In this document: positions 47,194-62,100 of the stretch, piece after piece
Layout of the letters: each line of letters begins with the position of its first letter
Numbering within the stretch: the first letter of the stretch is position 1
Assembly: GCA_023079485.1 (NCBI GenBank)
Contig: CM041084.1
Coordinates: forward strand, 104,290,467 to 104,354,466
Reading direction: 5' to 3'
Source of the DNA: Archilochus colubris
Lineage: Eukaryota > Chordata > Aves > Apodiformes > Trochilidae
DNA length: 64,000 nucleotides
Notes under the pieces: model-generated
Database searches by the model: none
The model's input: only the letters and a program-made list of their open reading frames with translations
Told to the model about the DNA's origin: nothing
Made by a program: the position numbers and the translations under genes

Positions 47194-50100
47194 CTAAGAG
47201 AGAGAACCAGAGTTATTCCAAAGTCTCACAGCATTACAGTAGATCAGTCACTGAAAGCATGGATGATCTTGGTTACCTAGGTCCAGCTTAACACTGATGA
47301 GACTTCAGAAACATGCTTCTGCTTAGCTGTTTGTTGCTGGTAGCAGCAGCAAGAGCAGTAGGTGAATCCCCAGTGTTAACTCCCATCAGGAAGGCTCTAT
47401 TAAAGTCTGCTTTTAAGAACTCCACCATAAGCAGGATTTCCCAAATTCCAGGACAGTGTTTGGACCATCCTTGTTGCAAAGCAAGATCACTTCTGCAAAT
47501 GCAGCAGAACTCTCCAGCAGCAGATTTTTTGCTTCCACTCACCATCATGTCACCAGGCTTAGACCTTAAGCATGCTGATGCCTGTTGTGCCCAGGTAGCC
47601 AACTCCATGAAGAGCACAGTGCAACCACACAGGGCAGGCTGTGGGTGCTTCAGGTCAGCACACCTGTAATGCTGAGCTTGCACTGCCCAGTCAACCCTTG
47701 CTTTGCAACAGACCAGCTGCTTAAATGACAGAGCCAAATTCAAGTACTGCTTTTTATCCTTGCAGTCCTTCCTATTTAACAGAGAAAGGGCCCACAGGTA
47801 GCTAACTATTTTGAAGTGTTCTAGAGCAGAGTGTGACATCTTACCTATGTAACTAAGCAGAACTGGAAGAAATATTAGTCCGTGTGTTGCTCCCAGCAGA
47901 ACCATAGCTAAATACATCCTGAAGTAGAACACCTTAAAGATTTGAGATTTTGAAAAAGCCAGTACTATAATCCCTCCAAATTTGGTCAGCGTGATACCAC
48001 TGAAAACCTGTAAATAAAAAAAAAACATTTAAGTAGTCAGTAGGGCTCTAGGTAATTTATTTGCTTAATTATTTAACATTTGCAAAAAAATCCTATGTAA
48101 TTTGAGGGTCCTTATATGCAATACCCAATAGTCCTTAATATCAAGCCCAAGGCCTACTCAGGAAGAGAGTTCAACTTCTTGGTCCCACTAGAACTCGATA
48201 TCACAGGGGCCAGGCTTGGGATGGTTAATAATCCACTCTAATCTGCACAACCAACTAGTTTTAGTTTAATTTTTACTTTGGGCAGATACATATGCAGAAT
48301 CACAGAATGTTTTGGGTTGGAAATGACCTACAAGATCCCATGGGCAGGGACACCTCCCACTGGGCCAGGTAGCTCAAAGCCCCATCCAGCCTGGCCCTGA
48401 ACACTTCCAGGGAGGGAGCAGCCACTACTTCTCTGGGCAACCTGTGCCAGTATCTCATCACCTTCACAGGAACAAATTTCTTCCCAATATCTAATCTAAA
48501 TCTACCTTCTTCCAGTTTAAAACCATTACCTCTCAACTCTATTGCTATATGCCCCTTGTAAAAAGTCCCTCCCCAGCTTTGCTGTAGCCCCTCCTTCAGG
48601 TACTGGGAAGTTGCCAGAAGGTCCCTCTGGAGCTCTTCTCCAGGCTGAATAACCCTGACTCTCTCAGCCTGTCTTCATAGCAGAGGTGCTCCTCATTACT
48701 TGCTCCAAGAAATAACCCAGTACGTGCAAACGTCCCAATCCAATCCAGGTTGCTTATCTTACTCCAAGTGACATGATAGTACTGCCTGGATACCAATCCC
48801 TGCTTCCATTACCAAAGCTTTGATTACATCCCATATTCAGAACAACCTTTCCTAGTCACCTCAGTATTTGGAAGAGAAGCACTTCAACTTTAATGGGATA
48901 ATTCAAGTTTAATCTAAACTTCTAGGTGATCCAAAGCTTTTTTGCTAGGATCTCTATTATTAGATAACAGTAGCAAACTAATAATAGAGTCTTGATTGCC
49001 CTTCCTACTAGTAGAAGCCAAGTTTGACCTCTAAGAGCCCTCCCCCCCAGTAGATACTTACTGAACTGCCCATGTGAGAAAGGGCTTCTTCAGCACGCTC
49101 CACTCTACTGCCCTTAGTACTAACAGTGAACGCTCTTGTCACATGACTACAGAATTCCACAGCAATACCACAGCTCTAGAGTGAAAAGAAACATACACAA
49201 AAATATCATCTAAATGAGGTCTTTGATGTTCAGGTCTCTACTTGGAACTCCAGACAGGCTACAGACTTGCTAGCAGCTGTGTTCAGTGCCCAGGGTTAAA
49301 ATATCATTGGAAGTTACCAGCTCAGCATTACTTGGTTACTAAAGGCTGTTCCAGGTTCTTATAGGGCATTTTACTCCCAGTCATGGCTAATGGATGACCC
49401 AATTAAACAGGAATTGAAATAAGAGATTGTTTTGGAGGACACAAGTTTTTTGATGTTGAAGAAAGCTCGCTTCAATACAGTGTGTGCAGTGAACATGGAA
49501 CGTAAGAAGAAATCACATGGCTCTAGAGTAACCCCAAGCATGCATGCTGATCTGATACCACAAAAACTCAGCTGACTTCCATTTCTAAAAATAATTTGTT
49601 CAAATAGTAATTTACAACACTGAACACTTGACAAGTCTTAGACTTGCTTACAGACTTACACGAGCATGTGCCTCAGTGTAACATGGGTTAACAGTTAACT
49701 CTCTCATAACATTCTCAAATCTGCAATAAATCTCTCTAGAGAGCAAGGAAAGGTACAGCTCCAGCACTCAGCTATGTTACCAAGTTCTGGAGTGTTTCAG
49801 CAAAGCACTCTGCCTCCATGGTTTCATCCATTTATGGAGGAACAGTACTGGTTGTAGCACATTGCAGATCTACCTCAGCAGAGCATTAATACAGCAGAAG
49901 CCTTAACATTAACCTATATATCCTTACGTTAGGCATGAACAACCTGTGTCAGTGTGCAGTAGATCCTAGCCTACATGGCAGCAATACAACTGTTGCTGCA
50001 GAACAAGAAACGACCCCTAGATGCAGAATAGCTTACAGTTCAGTTTCTGTATTTTATCACTGCTGGGACCAGCTGTCAGAATAAACCTGTTTTCTACAGA

Positions 50101-53100
50101 CCACCCAGATTATTAGGATAGGTCCACTACTGTTCAAATGTCTAAGTTTAGTAGGAAACACTACTCTGCACCACGAATATATACACATAAAAGACACAAA
50201 TTAATTCAAGACTTGGAAACAAAAGCAGAGGGATGTCTTGTTAACTTACCATGACAAGATTTACTAATGAAACTGCGTTCAAGCTGATGCCCCAGAGCCA
50301 CATCACTCCAAACATATTGATGATTATCATAGCAATAGTTATCGAAACTACAACAGCAGCCCATACTTCAAAACCAAGCAGCACAGTTGTCACCAAAAAT
50401 ATTGATCCCAAGGAGATGCAGAGGTTAAAGATGGCATCATGCACAATTGTCAAGTATTGTTCATAGAAGACATAAAACACGCTGTGAGATGAAAAAGAAG
50501 TAGTTAGCCATCTTCCTTATATGCTAATATTAGATTAGCTTCTGTGCTAAAGTAGTTCCCTCCCTCATAGAAGTCACCTACAGGAAGTGGCTTCCTAGCA
50601 TTAGCATGGAATGATTCCTGTGGAACACTGTTGTTATTAACACTTTACAAACACTTCAAACAGAAGTTGGATGTGGAAGTCAGGGTATTTCCCACACAAC
50701 AACAGCTGGCAGAATGTCAGCTCCTCAGATGGATTTTAGTATCTGCAGGAACTACTGCAGAGGGTCTAAGCAGATACACTGAGCAGCCAGACCCTAAGGG
50801 TGGACAGAATACTTTGAAGCAAAAAGATGATTATTTCAGCTGTACAGATTCCAATTCCAGCTCAATTGCATTGTCGTACTCCTATGCAGAGCCTTTAGCA
50901 TGATAATCATGTAAACATTACTGACAAGCAGTACTTGACATCACTGCTGCCTTTGCCTGAATTTAAATAACTTCAAATTTGAAGTAGACACATTCACATT
51001 ACAGCTTACAATGACTCAGGTCAACATATCTGCTTTAACTAAGACTTCTAAACCCTACTATGAATGCAAGGAAGAGCAAGAGCTGCAGCCAGAGCTACCT
51101 TTGGTGGTAGCTGGAGAAGGACCTGTTTCTTTATTTAAGTTAGTTAAACAGAAATAGGGGTGTAGTGCTGTGGATACAAGTTGTACTTTTGTGGCTTTAC
51201 TAGAAATTCCAGAATCTCCGTATTACCTTCTGCTAGGCAAAACTCAAGACCCTACATTGTTATCAACCAGTACTTTCCTCAGTTGCTCAAGCTGAGTGTC
51301 ACTAAGGCAAGAAAGATCTGAGCTTACCTGTAAGGAAACACCCGGAAGTTCTTCTCTTTGATGCCCATGGTTTCAGTAATGTTATCTGCTATAGCCCGAG
51401 CTTTCTTCATAGCATCAATAAAATCAGATGATGTTTTCAATACAGTATGGTAAGTCATGAAATAAGTAGCTCCGACATCAGAGTTGTTGTTTATTAAGTT
51501 GACAGCCGAGTTATATGCAGCATGTCCTCTATATAAACATAGCAGAATTTTAGATATCTGTGAACACCATTCATATTTGTTACCTTTGTAGAGTTACAAC
51601 CTTGTTTCTAACAATTTCAAGAGCTGATATTAGCAAGCTTCAGAGCACAATACATTTCAAGACAGCACAAGATGTATCATGTGGTTGAGAATGCAATTTT
51701 TTTCCCCAGTTTTGTTTCAGAAAATACTATAGAACAGGTGACATCAATGTTTGACTTTAGAAGTCACAGAAGGATACCAGATATCCAGCCTTGCAGACAA
51801 AGTTACACCTCCAGAGCAAGGCTCTTTCACGCACTGGACTAACAAATTACATAAAATATGGCTCTTACCCTTTGCCACATTTAGGATTAGGATTGTCTGA
51901 TAGGAACATCGGCAAATATGTCATGAAATCTTTGCCCTGTGGTCTCTGCTTTCCTTCTTGAGTCAGTGGTCGACAGCGAATGCAGGACGGATCTGTGACT
52001 GAAGGAGCAGAGGAAGAAGGTCAGCTCCAGAATCAAGTATCTTAGTCTTAATACTAGCAACTTCTGACTGGATACAATTCCATAAAAAGCATTTTGCTGA
52101 CAAAATAACTGATCAGCCCTGAAACTCCACATAAAATTTGTAGTCCTTTATTTATTGCTTCCAAGGCAAGTACTACCAGAGAAATGAATTACTTGTTCAC
52201 TATCTCTATTAGACCCACCCATTCAGAACTTTACCAAACTGAAGAATATAAACAAAAATAGAGCACTAAGTTTGTGTGCTCTAATGAAACCCCCAGAAGT
52301 ATCAAAGTTTTCATAGTTTTTGTAATAATCATTACATTGGCTGTCTTTGGCCTGCAGAATATTTAAGTTCATTCAAACAGCAGCTCAAACAAATCAGAGG
52401 GCAACTCAAGAGGTGCCTGCTTACAGTAAGAAAAGCTATTCAGCTGACTTGTACCATGATAAAGTGTTTTGGCTGTGTAACTTGCACACCAAGCTAATCC
52501 CCTGGCAATAAGATGGGTGCCAATACCTGAAGCATTGCAAAACTGTCCAGTGTTATTGTAGACTCTGCAACAGGATGACTGTGGCTTCACCCAGTCAAAG
52601 TAGTCATCAATCCAGGACGATGGGGCATAGCCTATCCTTGTGCTAATAAAAGAACATATCCATCATCAGTAATTGTTTCATTCCAGAACACATCCTCTAA
52701 TCTCATTCTGCTCCAAGATACTTAGTTCTCCATGTAGTCCCCAGTTCCAGTACCCCATACAAGAGCCACTCTTGCTCATAACACTGCAGCTAGCAAACAG
52801 CAGGAGCTGCTTCTCTGCATTTGAGTTCTACTGCCAAGCTCAGTTTTCCATCCCCTGCCCTGTACTATTCAGGATATTGTTGCCTCTGCTTTCAAGCAAG
52901 CCTCCTCCTTTAGTTATGCTGAAGTGAAGCCATCAAACTAGAAGGAAGAGACTTTGACTGGTTTGCTTCTGAACTCCAGCTACTGAATGCATTCTGGATG
53001 CTAGGCTAGAATATATACCAAGAACCTAAGCATGCAAGTGATTTGCCAGGACACTGTGCCCATACTGAAAGGTTTTAATGAGCTTTTTTTTCTTCCTACT

Positions 53101-56100
53101 GTTGCCAGATTCCTTGAAGGATGAAGCCTCTTTTCCAAGCTCAAGTACACCAACACATCCCCCACCAGTCTGGGTAGCTTTTATTCTCATTCCAGGAGAT
53201 TGCCAAAGCTTCTTCCCTTCCCCAATTCCAAAACCACAGTACAAAGCCAGTACTACAGAGTGCTAGATAAAAAAAAAATCAATAGCTGATCCTGAACTAA
53301 GTTAAAGGACTCATTTGCCAGCTACCTCTCTCCCACATGACTATGCAGACAAAAAGAAAGACTTACTAGCTACCAATTTCTGCAGCATCGAAGAGCTGCT
53401 GGACAAGTGAATCATTATTGCATCCCATTCCACCACACACCATGTTCTGCCCTTCCAAAGAGGTGTAGTTGTGCCCTTCTTCCAGAACGAAGTAGACAGG
53501 AGGACCTGCATGCAGGTACTTGCTGAGATGGCTGAAGTAATCCATTACATAGGAGTCCTTAAAGGGAAAATCTTGAGTTACTATTACATAGTACACATTA
53601 AGACAAATGTTTCAGTTCAGCCACAACTTAAGGGCAATTTGATCTTTAGACCTACATCTGGCATTGACAGAGACTGATCCAGTCCAATCTCCACATTGTG
53701 TACGACTGCTGCGCTGAATGACAGAACACCCACAAACACTGCTATCTGCAAAAAAAACAAAAATTCATGGAAGTGAGAACTGTACAGAAAAAATAAATAA
53801 CAGAAAGCATTTACTAAGTTAATAGCAACCAGCTAAAAAAGCTCTAACTTAAGTATGTTACCCAGGCTCAGTATGACAGAGGCAGTAGAAATTAGCTACT
53901 CAGGGTCCCCTTTGGAGCTATGAAGGAAAACTTAGAAGGCAGCAATAAAAGATACAGCAGTGAAAAATATGCCAGACACCTTCTGTAAATAAGCACAGTA
54001 ACCTTTTTGCTGAATCCATGATTAGGTTTAATACTAGATTAATGAAGTGCAGGAGCCAACACATGCGGATTTCTGACATACACCTAAAGTGACATGTCAA
54101 AAGTTGTCAGTAATGTAACTCCTAAATCTGGGTACTGGACAATCCAAGGTCTTACTTACTAGACATACACTTGTGGTTACAATAGCTGGAAGCAAAAATA
54201 CTAGAATCTTAATTTCTTTCATTGCATTGAATAATTTTCTTTGGTATTAGGCCTTCAGACTCACTATATTTTTGCTCAGGTTTAGATGACTGTTTACTTT
54301 AAACAGAGTATACATACTACTATTGGTCTCATCCAATCCTTGAGCAGATAAGGAGAATACAGGTTTTTGAAGAACACAAATAAGATGTTTTCAGAACGCT
54401 GGACTCCACTCATGTCTTCATTGCTTTTGATGCAACACAGAATATCCAGTCTATTCCTCTGCAAATGGGTTAAATGCCAGATTTAGTACAGTTCTGCAGA
54501 AGCTGCTCTCTTATTACACTGCAGTTACAGGCACATCTATACTCACCTCTTGACGCTTAATATCCAAGCCCAGGAGACTTACAAAGCAAGTAACTTGAAG
54601 AAGAAAGTCTATGAGCACAGCCATTCCAGCAAAAAGGGAGAACGTGCGAACCGCTGGCATCGTAGACAGTGTTCCTGAGGGAAGTAATCCAGTTTGGTAA
54701 GCAAGCTCCCTGCTCATAGAAATGCATAGGCATTTTCTCAAAAGATATCCATGTTAAGTGCTAGCCTTACAGAAGGGCAAAGAACATTTCTCTTCAGAGT
54801 AAAAAAACAGGGTGATATGAGCCTGGCTACAACTGCTGTCTTGGACCTTTTTGGCAGCATTAAGGCTGTACATAGAAGTGAAAAGCTTGAAGTTACAAGG
54901 CTGAAGGATAAAGAGGGTGGTTAAAGAGTGCTGTCAAGCAACATCTTGCTTCACTATTAATGCAAGCTGACTCAATGGCCAGTTACACTCCAACCTGGCA
55001 AGTCCCTTATGAAAATAAAGTCAATATATACTTGGAGTGTAACAACATAAAATATGCCTCTAACACATCCTGTAAGAATGAAACTCAAATGTAATCTGTT
55101 GTAGGGGTGTTTTTCCAAGCCCTGGCAAGATGACAGTGCAATGCAGGAGCAAATACACATTTGATATATTACTAAGTTCAAATCTAGACTTGCCTGCTAC
55201 TAAAAATCAGTAAAATTCTCCAGCCTTTCAAGCTGAAGAGTTTGACAGATTCAGAATTAGATCTCTTCAACTGTGCTCTTTTTTTAAAATACTACAATAC
55301 CTAATCCCAGGTCAAATTAAACTTCACTACAGCAATGAACAACTAAGCTAAATTTCCTCTACAAATTCTTGCTTTTAGTTTTGCATTTATTCTTGCAACA
55401 TGCAGCTATAAGGCCCCTATCTTCAAATATGAAAGAAGTCTTACCAAGAAAGAATGCCACAGTCTCCGAAAAAGATGAGAGAAACATACTGGGTGCCACA
55501 TCTCCCAAAACTCTGCCAATCTGTTTATCCAGAGTTTCACCCTGAAGGCGCTCATCCCTCTGTTTTAAGGCAATGATTTATTTTAATTAGGAGTCTCAGA
55601 ATCACCACAGTTGAAAAAGACTTAAGATCATCACATCCAACTGTCAGCATCCTCCCCCAAATAAAATACACGTACCAGTATCATCCACTAGAGCATGCCC
55701 TGAGGTGTCTCATCTACAGTTTTTAAATATCTCCAGGGATGGTGACTCCACCATCTCTCTGGGCAGCCCATTCCAGTGCATAACTATTCTACCAGTAAAG
55801 AATTTTCTCCTTGTATCTAGTGCAACTTCAGGCCATTTCCTATCACTATTCACTTGAGAGAAGAGTCCAGCACCCACCACCTTACAACCTCCTTTCAGGT
55901 ACTTGTAGAGGGCAATAAGGTCTCCTCTCTGCCTCCTCCTCTCTAAACTAAAAATTCCCAATTCCCTCAGCCTTTCCTCACAGGGCTTGTTCTCCAGACC
56001 CTTCACACCCTGGCTGCCCTTCTCTGAACTCACTCCAGCAGCTCAATGTCTTTCTGGTAGTCAGGGGCACAGAACTGAACACAGCCCTTGAGGTGCAGCC

Positions 56101-59100
56101 TCGCCAATGCCGAGTACCAGGGGACAATCACTTCCCTTCTCCTGATGGCCACACTGTTCCTGATACAAGCCAGGATGCTCTTGGCCTTCTTGGCCACTTG
56201 GGCACACTGCTGGTTCATATTCAGCTGGCTATTGACCAGCACCCCCAGGTCCTTTTCTGTGTGGCAGAAAAGTCATGCACTTTAGAGAGTCATTTCATAT
56301 GGCTTTTAAAACCAAACAATTTCCAAACATCTGCATTAACCTGGGTTAGATAAAAAAAGCAGAGATTCTCTGATACAAAAGCAGCTTGAACAGCAACCAA
56401 AAGCAGCACGCAGCAAGCCTGTTGCCTGGCTTCAAACCTTAACTTAAAATAGAGTAGTAAGGTCAGTACTCCAGCTGAACCACACACCTGCCAGAGGAAG
56501 CAACAGTTTCAGTGGGTTATTGAGCCTGTCATATCAGAAAGCAAATGACTCAGAAACCCCTGGTCTGAAACACATAGTTTAGTTCATGATTCCTGCCCAC
56601 AATACACTAAAATCACAAGTGACCAAAATAGTAACTAAGTTCTACTACTACCAAAGAAGGCTGTTGAAAATATTATTCATTTGTACATATTATTCATTTG
56701 TATATGGACCAGAAGCAGTATTTAATGAGCTTCATGCCAACCAGCAGTAAGAAAAAAGAGGTTGTCATTTTTTTTTTTCTTTGGGGAGGTGGTAGGGGGA
56801 ATGTAATGGGGCAGATACACGCATATAATTTTGGGTGTCTTCAAGATCATGAGATATTCTGTGAGTTGAGAGCTGCACAGCCAGGGCTGAGCAGTGTAAT
56901 ACATAAGACTGTCTGCTGCAAGCTAACAAACTTCTAAGATGTCAGGCACAATTACAAGAGTCTGTGTGGAAGAATACATACCTGAAGTGTCTGGACTATA
57001 ATGAAAATATTGTCCACCCCAATAGCCAGCACCAAGAAGGGAATTACTTCTATCACAATCAGTGTTAGTGGGATTCCAAAGTAGCTGAAAATGCCTATAG
57101 AACATGCCACCGAGCTCAGTACAATCAAGATGCCTGCGATGCCCAGAGAGATCTTTGAGTCCACCTAAAAAAAGAGGTAATGACTGTTAACCAAACCATT
57201 ATCATCACAAAGGACAGATGATAGCAATAGTCAGCACATATTCTCATATTTAGTGCCGTTAGCAGAAAGCTTACTTTGTGGTTCTTTTGAAGATCCATAC
57301 ACATACACACACATACATATAAAAAATCCAAAGCTTTAAGGATTGTAGCTTCAAGCTAAGTTAGTTGCATTACTTCAAGTGAATAATAGTTGAGGCTATG
57401 AAGCACACATGAATTCTCAGGTGTGACAAGGGCAATGCTCCTCCTAGCTCCTGCCAAGGGAGTTGTCAGTGCTTTAAGGCATGATCGAATACAAACATTC
57501 TGCAAAAATATTTAAATCACTTAAAGCAAAGAAAAACCTAGTCAGCAAGCTTCAGCTTCAGTGTTTGCAGCAATGAGAACTCAATACATACCAGAAGTCT
57601 TCTAAAGCTCTGGATATGTCCCAAAGCTATGGAGATGTACAGAAACATTACAATGTAGCTTATCAACACAGTGCGGATATCACTATTGCTTTCCCGATTG
57701 ATTTCATCTTCGATACTCCGTTCAGCAGAAAATGATATAGTTAAGTTTGGATTATCATAGTTCTTCAGAAAGTTAATAAACCTAAAAAAAAAAGTCAGTC
57801 ACAGTGTAAAGGATAAAATACTTTGTATTAAAAATACTTAGAAGTCTGTTGAAGGAAAATTAAATAATCTGTGTGGTACAATAGTGCACTGTGGCCAGAC
57901 CATACTTTGAGGGGCCTTCATCATTAGGAGTTGCTGGCTACACATCCCTAGAACTCTATCCAAGCACTAGAACTACCACTATGGCATGAAATACTTTGAA
58001 TGCTCTCTCCAGAGTTTGAGGATAAGCAGACAGCTTGCACAAGCATAAGCTATTTCAAAGTTTAAGTACAATTTTCCTCAAAGCTACACCTAGAAGTCAG
58101 AGATATGACTGTAGCTTGCTTGTAGTACTTATACAATTTATTAGCCCTCACTTCATATTTCCTAACTGAATTTCCTAACTGACACAGGGAGACACTTGCT
58201 CAGACTTCTGGAGTACAGTAGTTTTTACCTGAATTGTTAGCCAGAGCAGCTGACCTGTGTAAGCCAACATCAGCTCTTCTACACAGTGAAGGGGATGAAA
58301 GCCTTAGATCATCTTAAAGATGTCTTTAAAAATCAAACCTCAAGAATTACAAGATGATGGACCTTTCCACTAGTGATCAGTAGTCCAGCAGACTTTACCT
58401 GTGTCATTCTAGCCAAAGTGCAATATATAAAATTCTCCCTGCAGTTACCAGCAACAACTACTACTGGACTAGATGGTCAGTAATTTACTTTGGGGAGACA
58501 GGTTCTAGTCTTAGTAAGTATGCCAGATAAAATGAAACTTTTATGACCAGTAGGGACTGTACTTAACTGTTTTTACTGCCTCTCAAAACATCCCTGTACT
58601 TATACTGAAAAGCTGTCAGTATACTACAGGTGTTTTTCATGTATCTATATTTAAAGCTGTTCCAAGTAATGTGTGCATTTCAGAATAAAGGAAGCCTACT
58701 TACTCTTTTTCCCATGCCAAGGCTTTCATTAGCTTGTTGGAATCATTGTAGTAGTTGTTGACAGGAAAAGTAATAACAAGAGCTGTAGCATTATTATAGT
58801 TTTCATCTGTGGAGGAGGAAAATTTTGTCAGGCATTATGAAATAGAGCTTACATTCCAGTATAAGCAGGTACAGTTAGTTTTAAAATCAGAATTGTCCAA
58901 ACAACCCTATCCCTACAACTCCATTAAATGCAACCTGTTTAACAACACTTTCTCAAAAATACAGTGGAAACAAAGAGATGTTGATAAGCACTTCAGATTG
59001 TATTAAGTATTCATTATTTACCATGTTTATGGCACCCCAACATTAAATCACTGCACAGCTAGACAAGGGGCTACTGCATAACCCATGCATCTCACTTTCC

Positions 59101-62100
59101 ATCTACTGAGAAACAGAATATGGTTTCCTAAATACTGTGCCTCTTGCATGCTTAAGATTTTGCTCAGAGCAAGTACAAAACCCCTACAGCTTAATCAAGA
59201 AGTGCTGCCCTTCAAAGGCTTTTTAGTACATTGGTGTTTGATGTATCTGTCAAGTTCTGTTTAATTGGACAAATTGCTTGAACAAAGCTCTGGCTTCAGA
59301 ATATTATGGAAGGACTTCCTCTGTGAACACCCTGATCTATCAATAGACATGTTAGATCAGCATCAAAACTTTATTCTAACTCAAAAGCAAAATACATGGA
59401 CACCTCAGCATGTCACCTGGAACCACTTCCTGTCTTTATCTGCTCTCCAGAAATCAGGTATCCCTTAACAGGCTGAAAGCAGACCAAATATTTGCATACT
59501 TATCAACAGGACAAGTATGTTCCAGTAATAGACTGCTTGCATTTTGCACTTTCAGAACAGTCTGCCTCCAATCTCAGCACTGATATACTGAAAAGTAATT
59601 TAAAATATCCTTAAAGTTTAACAAAACTGCAATTTCCCTAGAGTGCATTTGAACACCCCTATTGAATGAGAAAACACATTTAGTGCCAAAGACAGCACGC
59701 AATATCTACTCTCAGTACTTAACCTGCAATAGTGTTTTGCCACCTACCATCATATCCTCCCAACACCAGCCATGGAAATACAGGTCCACCAAATGTTCCT
59801 AAGCAGGGGTCGTGAAGCAAGCTTGTGTCATTCAGTGATGCTGGAGCCCTAAAGAGAACACCAGCAATAACTTGTTAGCTTCTGCTTGGCAACTGAGGCA
59901 CAGCACCACAGGACAAAAAAAGTAAAAAGCTGTTGTGTTGTAACTCGACTAGCAAGAAAGAAATGAGATAGGACTGCTAGCAATACTTTGCCCTGGTGCT
60001 TTGTTTGCTTTGAATTTAAACACACTGTTACAAGTGTCTTCCTTATAGCTTCTAAGACAAGGAGTAGTTTCTACTCAACTGAACTAAGAACAGAAGTGAA
60101 AGCTTAAAAACTGTTTTCTGTTCCAGAACTCTACTTCACAAAACTGTTCAAAACACGTTTAAGGTAAACCAGAGCCAGCATCTGCACCAACCCAGTTTAA
60201 CTGGAAACCTGATTAAAATGTAATTCCTGCTTAACTCCAAGATACAGAAACACAAGCAAGCTATACTAATCTGCAGTTCCACATAGCAATACTAGTTTTA
60301 AAAGGGGCAAGGAAAGGTTCAAGGGGACAGTAACTAGCTAGCTTTGTCTGACAGAAAGATAAAGACCTAGTTGGCCTACAGTTTGAAAAACAAAACAACC
60401 ACACATATAATAGTACTGCTTACCGAACACAGTATAAGAAGTGACTGTGGTAGTCAGCAAAGGTATAGAACTCGTCCCCAATACTGTGATCCAGAACAGA
60501 ATGACTGTTCTGAAAGTAGTTGAGCACACTCAGTATAGTGCAGTTGTTGTTGTAGGGAGCAAGAGGAGCCAGGCAAATATCTTTCAGCATTACAGTCTCA
60601 TTGTCAAAAGAAGCAGTTAAGCTGACAATAGCATCCTGCAAATCCAGTACCTTGAAAAAAAACAACAAACCAAACCATAGTTTGAGCAGTAGAAAAAAGC
60701 ATTTCCCTTACAAGACAGGACCTAAGTGCATGCTGTCTTCCTCTAAGTTTCCAGAGACTGTGGAAGACACCAACAGAAGCACATGACTAAACCCATTAGT
60801 TCCACACTAAGAATACTTACTTAGCATTGCTAAGGTTACTTAGCTTGCAAGTGCATGTCTAACAAACAGGTTTGGAAAAAAAAAGTTTTATAGCAAGACT
60901 ACATTTTTTAATATGAATATCTAGTGATTGTTTTGATGGAAACATGGCATTCCAGATGGAAGCCAATTCTATATGGCTGTACCTGTTAGTTATGTTTAGG
61001 TCTTTGTTCTTGGAAAGCTCCAATTACCTGATGGAGAATGTCTTTGTTAAGTGGAGGCCCAAAAGGTACATTTGCTCCAGATGGGTAAGGTGAATAGATG
61101 TCTGGATGACTCTTTGGTGCTTGAATAATAAGTTGTTCAGTACGAAAGAAAGGCCCGAAGTGTGTATCAAAATACTTCTTCTCCTTGTGAGCTTGGCTGC
61201 TTGGAGATGACCAGAGATCTACAGGGTTTGTAGTTGCTTTTACATATACAAAGCCTGAGCAGCACATTGCAATGAAGACCACAGAGAAGAGGATAACAGG
61301 ACGTGGGTTTCTGACACAGAAAGCCCCCCATGATGTGAATGTCATCCTTAGGCCATTCTCAAACCTTTCACCAAGCCTTTCGCCACAAGTAGGTTTTCCT
61401 GTAGAAGCAAGAAGTAAACAATAAGCCTTTAAGAAGCCAGTTAAGCAGCATTTTCTTGAAGTCCACTAGGAAAGATGAAATTTTATTCTAGCTGTCTTTG
61501 CACTAAGTACCAGAAATTGTGTCTACACTGACAGTCAAACCCAGGAACTAACCCTTGACTGAGGTCAGGGGAGCAGAAACCAGCTTGTACCCAATGCTGC
61601 CCTTTCTAATATAAAGTTGTCTTTGATAGCAGCAGGCACAGTAGATCAAGGCAGGAAGCACCTAGAGCATACATGCATGTTAAAATGAGCTCAAATGCTA
61701 CACAAATTAAGCTACTGTTCTTTCACTGCTTGCTTTGAACAGATACCTGAATGGGTGAGAACATGATCAAATTGATTTCAGCATCACATTGTCCTATCTG
61801 CCCCCAGCAACAAAGCACTACAGAACTTCCTATTAGCATAGCTAGGTGCATAAACTGCAGCCAGGGCTTTCAGCATCCAGCAAAACAGAGTCAAGTATTA
61901 CAGTAAGAGAGCTACTGGTCAAAGGACTGAAATTCAGCCTTTGTAAGAATGGTTTATATAGCCCAAAAAACCTAAAATTCCAGAGCCCACCCACAGAAAG
62001 GGGACATGCTTAAGCCAAGTTTCTAGTAAGTCCATTACTCTTCCACAAGACATACCATTGTCATGATGGGAATTCACAGAAAAGGCTACATTGCTGTCGA

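Noticed and set aside
47313..47669. 118-codon plus-strand frame downstream of RMC1
   Set aside because: Antisense shadow of the open last intron of NPC1; no similarity recognised.
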